Below, one piece after another: positions 5,678 through 10,322 of a DNA stretch of 10,322 bases. The notes under the pieces were generated by a model. The model did no database searches, was not told the DNA's origin, and saw only the letters and a program-made list of their open reading frames with translations. Each line of letters begins with the position of its first letter. The stretch's first letter is position 1. The stretch lies in assembly GCA_019313105.1 (NCBI GenBank), contig JAFDBW010000242.1, forward strand, positions 1 through 10,322, read 5' to 3'. The DNA comes from Deltaproteobacteria bacterium (GTDB taxonomy: Bacteria > Desulfobacterota > Desulfuromonadia > Desulfuromonadales > BM103). Made by a program: the position numbers and the translations under genes.

Positions 5678-6802
5678 ATGCAGGATTCCCGGAAGACATA
5701 TTATCTGCGACTTGCAATAATTGCCGGGCTGTTGTTGCTGGTTACGGCCCTGCACTACCTGACTACGACACAGAAGGTAGGCGCTCACGATGTCTATCGG
5801 CGGCTCTATTACGTGCCGATTGTTTTTGGCGGCCTTTGGTTTGCTCTTCGCGGCGGCATCCTGACCTCGATCCTGGCGTCACTTCTTTATATGCCTCATG
5901 TGCTTTTCCACTGGCAGCACCATCCGTCCATTGCCCTCGAGCAGTACTTGGAAATTATCCTGTACAATGTGATTGGCGGTCTGACCGGGTTTCTCGCCCA
6001 ACGCGAACAGCAGCAGCGGATCCGTTACCAGAAGGCTGCGGCAACCCTGGAAGACAGCTACCAGAAGCTCAGGGAGCAGGCCGACCAGATCATCGAGATC
6101 GAAGAACAGCTGCGTCGTGCAGACCGTCTCTCCGCCCTCGGCGAGCTTTCTGCCGGGATGGCCCATGAAATACGCAACCCGCTCGGTTCCATCAAGGGGA
6201 CCGCGGAAATCCTGCGTGATGGGGTTGCCCCGGATGACCCGAAGCAGGAATTTGCAGACATTCTGATCCGGGAGGTCGATCGTCTCAACCGGGTCCTTGC
6301 GGATTTCCTGCATTTCGCTCGACCTGAGCCGGTCGAACATGGCTGTTTCGTTTTACAGGACGTTATTCGTAACGTCCTCGACCTGACCCAGCAGCAGGCT
6401 GCCCGGAACAATGTGGTCGTGGCTGTTGATTTAGGCGATAAGATCGAGATTCCGGGTCTCGGCGAACAGATCAAGCAGGCGTTACTTAACCTGGTCCTCA
6501 ATGCTCTTCAGGCCATGCCGGACGGTGGATCTCTCAAGGTCTCTCTGCGCACATCGCCGCAAGAAGTGCATATCCTGGTAAGCGATAACGGCCCGGGCAT
6601 TGCCCTGGAGGACCGCGAGCGAATATTCAACCCTTTTGTGACAACCAGAGACAGCGGGACCGGCCTTGGCCTCGCAATTACTCAACGCATCATTCAAGGT
6701 CATGGTGGGCGCATCAAGCTGGACAGCAGGCCCGGTCAAGGGGCCTGCTTTACGGTTTGCCTGCCCAGACCGCAGAGACAAATGGAGCATGTGGAATCAT
6801 GA
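5678..6802 (+). CDS. membrane-bound sensor histidine kinase (NtrB-like)
   Basis: A 374-residue kinase. Four hydrophobic segments occupy about 12-29, 43-57, 60-77 and 90-107 with only short loops, so the sensor is embedded in the membrane with no sizeable periplasmic domain. A Gln/Glu-rich coiled coil (about 108-150) leads to the dimerisation domain, where GMAHEIRNPLGSIKGTAEI carries the phospho-accepting His163. The ATPase domain shows an N-box NLVLNAL (Asn271, Asn275), DNGPGI (303-308) and GTGLGLAI (327-334). HisKA and HATPase_c domains of this kind partner sigma-54 activators of the NtrC group. ATG 5678 has GAGG about six bases upstream. Its stop overlaps the regulator start by four bases (ATGA), which implies translational coupling. 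The signal sensed is unknown; the HtrA in the same operon suggests membrane or envelope state. Confidence 0.93.
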   Translation: MQDSRKTYYLRLAIIAGLLLLVTALHYLTTTQKVGAHDVYRRLYYVPIVFGGLWFALRGGILTSILASLLYMPHVLFHWQHHPSIALEQYLEIILYNVIGGLTGFLAQREQQQRIRYQKAAATLEDSYQKLREQADQIIEIEEQLRRADRLSALGELSAGMAHEIRNPLGSIKGTAEILRDGVAPDDPKQEFADILIREVDRLNRVLADFLHFARPEPVEHGCFVLQDVIRNVLDLTQQQAARNNVVVAVDLGDKIEIPGLGEQIKQALLNLVLNALQAMPDGGSLKVSLRTSPQEVHILVSDNGPGIALEDRERIFNPFVTTRDSGTGLGLAITQRIIQGHGGRIKLDSRPGQGACFTVCLPRPQRQMEHVES

Positions 6803-8187
6803 GCAAAGCAACACCGACGGCCCGGGACGAGAAATCCTCCCGTAAAGTCCTTTTGATTGATGATGATGATTCATTACGGCGCGTCACCGAATATTCGTTG
6901 CACTCTGCGGGTTTTCAGGTCCTCAGTGCCGCCGATGGCAAACAGGGCCTGGCCTCTTTCCGCACCGATTTACCGCAAGTTGTGATTACGGATATCCAGA
7001 TGCCCGGTCTATCAGGTTATGACGTCCTGCAGCAGGTTAAAGCTGAGCGCCCTGAGACCATCGTGATTGTGATCACCGCCTACAGTTCGGTTGAGAAAGC
7101 TGTCGATGCAATGAAACAGGGGGCTTATGATTACCTGGTCAAGCCCTTCAGTCGTGACGAGCTGGTGATCCTCGTCGAAAAGGCCTTCAATCTGCTCGGC
7201 CTGCAGGAAGAAAACCAGCGCCTGCGCGATGAACTTGAGCATCAGATCGATTTCAGTCATATGATCGGTATTTCAGATGGCATGCAGAATGTCTTTGATA
7301 TGGTTAGGAGGGTCGCCCCAACCGAGGCAAGTGTGTTGATTACCGGCGAGAGCGGTACCGGCAAGGAGCTCATTGCGCGGGCGATTCACCAGGGGGGGGC
7401 GCGTTGCAAAGCACCTTTTGTCGCGATCAATTGCGCGGCAATACCTGCCAATCTCCTCGAAAGCGAACTGTTCGGTCACGTCCGCGGTGCCTTTACCGGA
7501 GCCGTGCGTGACCACGCCGGAAAATTCGAACAAGCCCATGGCGGGACCCTGTTTCTCGATGAAGTGGGCGAAATGCCGATTGAACTGCAACCCAAACTGT
7601 TGCGCGTGCTCCAGGAGATGGAGGTTGAACCCCTCGGTGGCAAGGTCCGCTCGGTGGATGTCCGTATCATCGCTGCGACCAACCAGGACGTCGAGCATGC
7701 GATACAGGAAGGGCGCTTTCGCGAGGACCTCTTTTATCGGCTCGCCGTAATTCCGATTGAGTTGCCGCCGCTGCGCAAACGTGCCGAGGATATTCCGCTG
7801 CTGGTCAGACATTACCTTGAACGATTCAGCCGCGGGGCACCCCTGGATATCAGTGCTGAGGCATTGGCCTCCATGACAGCGTATCCATGGCCCGGAAATG
7901 TCAGGGAATTGCAGAATGCCGTTGAAAGGCTGGTTGTCCTGAGTCGCGGCGGGACGATTGAACACCATCATCTACCGGCCAAATTATGTACGCAGACAGC
8001 CATATCAAGGAACCGGGTTGTTGAATTGCCTGCTGAGGGATATCCTCTTGAAGAAATTGAAAAAGAGGCTGTTATGCAGTCGCTGGAACGCAATCAATGG
8101 AACCAGACCAGAGCTGCGGCGTTCCTGCAGGTGCCGCGTCACACATTGATCTATCGGATGGAGAAGTATGGTATTAAAAAGGCATGA
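6799..8187 (+). CDS. sigma-54-dependent response regulator (NtrC family)
   Basis: A 462-residue activator with three full domains. Receiver (about 15-130): acidic cluster Asp21-Asp24, phospho-acceptor Asp65 in ITDIQMPG, Thr93 and Lys115 in DYLVKPF. AAA+ domain (about 165-395): Walker A GESGTGKE at 183-190, the sigma-54-contacting GAFTGA loop at 230-235, and Walker B LFLDE with Asp254-Glu255. C-terminal Fis-type helix-turn-helix (about 420-462, NQTRAAAFLQVPRHTLIYRM). When phosphorylated by the kinase encoded just upstream it should form a ring, bind enhancer sites and open sigma-54 promoters. ATG 6799 is used because it overlaps the kinase stop; an in-frame ATG at 6757 lies inside the kinase gene. 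A run of eight G (7392-7399) falls in the codons after Walker A. Target genes are not shown by the sequence. Confidence 0.95.
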   Translation: MSKATPTARDEKSSRKVLLIDDDDSLRRVTEYSLHSAGFQVLSAADGKQGLASFRTDLPQVVITDIQMPGLSGYDVLQQVKAERPETIVIVITAYSSVEKAVDAMKQGAYDYLVKPFSRDELVILVEKAFNLLGLQEENQRLRDELEHQIDFSHMIGISDGMQNVFDMVRRVAPTEASVLITGESGTGKELIARAIHQGGARCKAPFVAINCAAIPANLLESELFGHVRGAFTGAVRDHAGKFEQAHGGTLFLDEVGEMPIELQPKLLRVLQEMEVEPLGGKVRSVDVRIIAATNQDVEHAIQEGRFREDLFYRLAVIPIELPPLRKRAEDIPLLVRHYLERFSRGAPLDISAEALASMTAYPWPGNVRELQNAVERLVVLSRGGTIEHHHLPAKLCTQTAISRNRVVELPAEGYPLEEIEKEAVMQSLERNQWNQTRAAAFLQVPRHTLIYRMEKYGIKKA

Positions 8188-9523
8188 GGCGCATGGCGCG
8201 TGGTGCGCGGCGCGCGAAAAATGCAAAATCATTTTTTTGGCAATTCTTTGGTTGATCATTGCTCTGCCTTCGACGGCTTATGAAAGGCGGTCGGCAGTGG
8301 TGGAAACGGTTGCCAAGGCCGGTCCGGCAGTTGTGAATATCCGCACGGAGCAGGTCGTTCAGCGTCGGACCACACCTTATTTCGGTTTCGGCGATTCCTT
8401 CTTCAACGAGTTTTTCAATCAGTTTGCCCAAACGCGCAGCTACCGGACTCAGGCGCTCGGTTCAGGGGCGATCATCGACAGTCGCGGTTTTCTAGTCACC
8501 AATGCACATGTCGTGGAGAAGGCGTCAAAGATATATGTGGCGTTGCCAGGAGAACGCAAGGAACGTGAGGCGACAATGGTCGGAGTCGATCACTCGACCG
8601 ATCTTGCTGTGATCAAGGTGGTTGCCGACGCGCCCCTGCCAAACCTCAATTTTGCTGACGACGATGATCTTATCCTGGGTGAGACAGTGATCGCGATCGG
8701 CAATCCGCTCGGTCTGGAAAACTCCGTCACGACCGGCGTGATCAGTGCACCAAAGCGCAGATTGCCGGACGGTGAGGGGGGTGTCTCGGTGTTTATCCAG
8801 ACTGACGCCCTGATCAACCCGGGCAATTCGGGTGGGCCACTGCTGGATATCAATGGCCGTTTGATCGGCATCAACACGGCGATCATACAGCAGGCCCAGG
8901 GGATCGGTTTCGCCATTCCCATCAAGGTTGTCCGCCGTATCGTTGAAGACCTGATTGCCCACGGCAGGGTCAGGCCTGCTTATTCGGGAATCCTGCCCGG
9001 TGAGATCAGTCGGACCATGGCTCGCTCGCGGGGTGCCGGCGGAGTCCTGGTTACCGAGATTGACTCCGGTTCACCTGCGGAGCGCGGAGGCCTGCAGGTT
9101 GCCGATGTGATCCTTGAAGTCGATGGCATCCAGGTTGACTCGGCTTCGGAATATCTCTCTCTGCTGAGAACCTTCCCGCCGGAAGCAGAGGTCAAGCTGG
9201 CCGTGCTGCGTGGTGAAGGTGAAACTGTAGCAGTCGTCAAACTCGATGAACTGCCTCGCAATTATGCCTTCAACTACTTTGCGCGGCAGTTCGGCATCGT
9301 CGTTGAGGAAGACTCGCAGGGGGTGCTGGTAGCCGAAGTGTTGGAGAATTCCCCTGCGGCTCGCATCGAGATGAGGGCGGGCGACAGGCTGGTAGAAATT
9401 GAGGGCCGGCGAATAGAGAACCTGCAAGCTTTCGAATCCCGTGTTGAAGCTACCTTGGGTCGATTGCCGCTGAGATTTACCATCTATCGCGGCAACCGTG
9501 GCTACATCATTGAGTTGCCCTGA
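8168..9523 (+). CDS. htrA: HtrA/Do-family periplasmic serine protease with two PDZ domains
   Basis: A 451-residue DegP/DegQ-type protease. A long polar N-region (1-20) precedes a hydrophobic core (21-35) and a signal peptidase I site after Ala37, placing it in the periplasm. The trypsin-like domain has an intact triad: His114 in TNAHVV, Asp145 in STDLAV, Ser221 in GNSGGP. PDZ1 covers about 272-358 and PDZ2 about 367-451; two PDZ domains match DegP/DegQ, not DegS. These enzymes form cages that degrade or hold misfolded envelope proteins. ATG 8168 has GGAGA four to eight bases upstream and overlaps the regulator gene by 20 bases, so it is coupled to it. The N-region is unusually long and is encoded by GC-rich repeat-like DNA (8184-8216). 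No other in-frame ATG precedes the hydrophobic core. Confidence 0.95.
   Translation: MVLKRHEAHGAWCAAREKCKIIFLAILWLIIALPSTAYERRSAVVETVAKAGPAVVNIRTEQVVQRRTTPYFGFGDSFFNEFFNQFAQTRSYRTQALGSGAIIDSRGFLVTNAHVVEKASKIYVALPGERKEREATMVGVDHSTDLAVIKVVADAPLPNLNFADDDDLILGETVIAIGNPLGLENSVTTGVISAPKRRLPDGEGGVSVFIQTDALINPGNSGGPLLDINGRLIGINTAIIQQAQGIGFAIPIKVVRRIVEDLIAHGRVRPAYSGILPGEISRTMARSRGAGGVLVTEIDSGSPAERGGLQVADVILEVDGIQVDSASEYLSLLRTFPPEAEVKLAVLRGEGETVAVVKLDELPRNYAFNYFARQFGIVVEEDSQGVLVAEVLENSPAARIEMRAGDRLVEIEGRRIENLQAFESRVEATLGRLPLRFTIYRGNRGYIIELP
8184..8216 (+). repeat. degenerate GC-rich short repeat at the start of htrA
   Basis: The stretch has a repetitive look: successive variants of the heptamer GGCGCAT/GGCGCGT/GGTGCGC/GGCGCGC in a row, quite unlike the flanking coding sequence. 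It spans the regulator stop codon and encodes residues of the HtrA N-region before the hydrophobic core. Degenerate heptamer-like intergenic repeats are known from related genomes as I remember them; this may be one that has slid into the gene start. Confidence 0.4.
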
Positions 9524-9539
9524 CGATCAAGGTGAGACG

Positions 9540-9986
9540 ATGAAACTTTTTGCTGATATGGATGATCCAAGACAGCCGGATATCGCCCAGTTCGAACTCG
9601 AGGAGTGGATCGACAGCTCTCCATTCGAGAGGCTGCTCGGCCTGAAGATCGAACGTTCAGCTGACGGAGAAGCCGTGCTCAGCATGCCATTCACGGTAAA
9701 GCTGGCCAACGGCGGCGGAGTCATGCACGGCGGTGCGATGACCGCCCTGGCGGATACGGCTGTCGCCATGGCGATCAAAAGCCTGCTGCCGAGTGGGACA
9801 AATTTTGCAACGACGGGATTAACCATGGAATTTCTCGCGCCGGTCATCTCAGGTGTTGTCTACGCATATGCCGGGGTGAAAAACACCGGTGAACGCTCCT
9901 TCGAAGGCGCATGCGAATTGCGTGGCGAGGATCGCCGGATCTACGCACGGTTCAATTCGGTCTTCAAGCTTGCACGGCAGCAGTAG
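9540..9986 (+). CDS. PaaI-like hotdog-fold thioesterase
   Basis: A 148-residue protein of the PaaI/YdiI-type acyl-CoA thioesterase superfamily. The core signature sits at 57-75: NGGGVMHGGAMTALADTAVA, with His63-Gly64-Gly65 and Asp72 at the catalytic region of the hotdog helix. A later FLAPVISG and a GERSFEGACEL segment fit the remaining strands. About 25 residues precede the fold and are not typical. Family members hydrolyse acyl-CoA thioesters, often aromatic or medium-chain ones, in the cytoplasm; the natural substrate is unknown. ATG 9540 has AAGGTGAG at 9529-9536, and the gene starts 16 bases after the htrA stop, so it is the last gene of the kinase-regulator-protease operon. A functional tie to that operon is not evident. 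Confidence 0.88.
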   Translation: MKLFADMDDPRQPDIAQFELEEWIDSSPFERLLGLKIERSADGEAVLSMPFTVKLANGGGVMHGGAMTALADTAVAMAIKSLLPSGTNFATTGLTMEFLAPVISGVVYAYAGVKNTGERSFEGACELRGEDRRIYARFNSVFKLARQQ

Positions 9987-10029
9987 CGGACGTTTTTCGC
10001 TCTCTGGTGGATCTGGCTGTCCAGACTGG

Positions 10030-10058
10030 TTGACATTTTTCTCCCTGTGGGTTTACAT
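10030..10058 (+). promoter_or_regulatory. possible sigma-70 promoter of the last gene
   Basis: TTGACA (10030-10035) is a perfect -35. After a 17-base spacer, TTACAT (10053-10058) matches three of six -10 positions. It lies about 75 bases before ATG 10132 in the 145-base gap after the thioesterase gene, where no strong terminator is seen. An alternative -10-like GATAAT lies at 10089-10094 without a good -35. Confidence 0.35.
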
Positions 10059-10131
10059 GAAAACAAATATCCAGTTTTTTCTATGTAAGATAATTCAATA
10101 TAGAGCTATGTGTTTCATGAAGGGTTGATAT

Positions 10132-10322
10132 ATGCGACGTCTGATGTTGATTGTTCTGTTTTTGTTCATGGTTTGCGGTGCCGTTTATCTGTATACGATT
10201 CTCACATCGGTTCATTTGTCTATGGAGCGGGCAGAAGACGCGATCCTAGTTTCCTGGCCTGAGAATCCCGGCTTTTCCTTTGCCTTGGAACAGACGCCCA
10301 CCCTGTCACCTCCGGATTGGAC
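10132..10322 (+). CDS. membrane-anchored protein of unknown function, cut off by the window end
   Basis: The first 63 codons are visible and the frame is still open at the window edge. The start MRRLMLIVLFLFMVCGAVYL is basic then strongly hydrophobic, so it is either an uncleaved N-terminal anchor or a signal peptide; a Cys at residue 15 is not in a good lipobox. The following part (SVHLSMERAEDAILVSWPEN) looks soluble and is presumably exported. ATG 10132 has AAGGG at 10120-10124. I do not recognise the family, and the remainder outside the window would be needed to name it. Confidence 0.7.
   Translation, partial: MRRLMLIVLFLFMVCGAVYLYTILTSVHLSMERAEDAILVSWPENPGFSFALEQTPTLSPPDW

Noticed and set aside
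6757..6798. Earlier start of the response regulator inside the kinase gene
   Set aside because: The added residues are not receiver-like, and ATG 6799 makes the usual ATGA coupling with the kinase stop.
1..10322. CRISPR array, tRNA or rRNA gene, full insertion sequence
   Set aside because: No regularly spaced repeats, no tRNA-like cloverleaf and no transposase frame could be found by reading both strands.

Overview
This window looks like chromosomal DNA from a Desulfuromonadales-type bacterium (Geobacter, Pelobacter or Desulfuromonas relatives). That assignment is an inference. It rests on moderately GC-rich genes, an NtrB/NtrC-type sigma-54 two-component system joined to an HtrA protease, and the general style of the proteins. 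No rRNA, tRNA or other marker fixes the taxon.

Layout. Positions 1-156 hold a strong hairpin. Positions 163-753 (+) encode an exported Sel1-repeat protein, followed by a terminator-like hairpin. Positions 754-1389 have no convincing gene but contain a very strong hairpin whose U-tract faces the minus strand. Positions 1390-2907 (+) encode a two-domain atypical SDR/NmrA-like oxidoreductase with a DUF2867-type C-terminus. Positions 2940-3102 form a dense cluster of hairpins that resembles an OMEGA (HEARO/omega-RNA-like) structured RNA from the IS200/IS605 world, with no nuclease gene beside it. Positions 3158-3697 (+) encode a Blc-type lipocalin lipoprotein. Two minus-strand genes follow: an AEC-family permease (5325 to 4381) and a short PrmA-like methyltransferase lacking the L11-binding domain (4303 to 3719), separated by a hairpin-forming intergenic repeat.

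Positions 5326-5677 are a divergent intergenic region. From it starts a tightly packed plus-strand operon: membrane sensor kinase (5678-6802), sigma-54 response regulator (6799-8187, ATGA overlap), HtrA/Do periplasmic protease with two PDZ domains (8168-9523, 20-base overlap) and a PaaI-like hotdog thioesterase (9540-9986). The window ends inside a small membrane-anchored protein of unknown function (10132 onward), with a possible sigma-70 promoter in front of it.

How the genes fit together. Kinase, regulator and protease read as an envelope-stress module: a membrane-embedded sensor phosphorylates an NtrC-like activator, and the co-transcribed HtrA performs periplasmic quality control. The SDR and lipocalin may once have been neighbours in a lipid or envelope-related cluster, now separated by the structured-RNA element. 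The most unusual item is that RNA-like element at 2940-3102.
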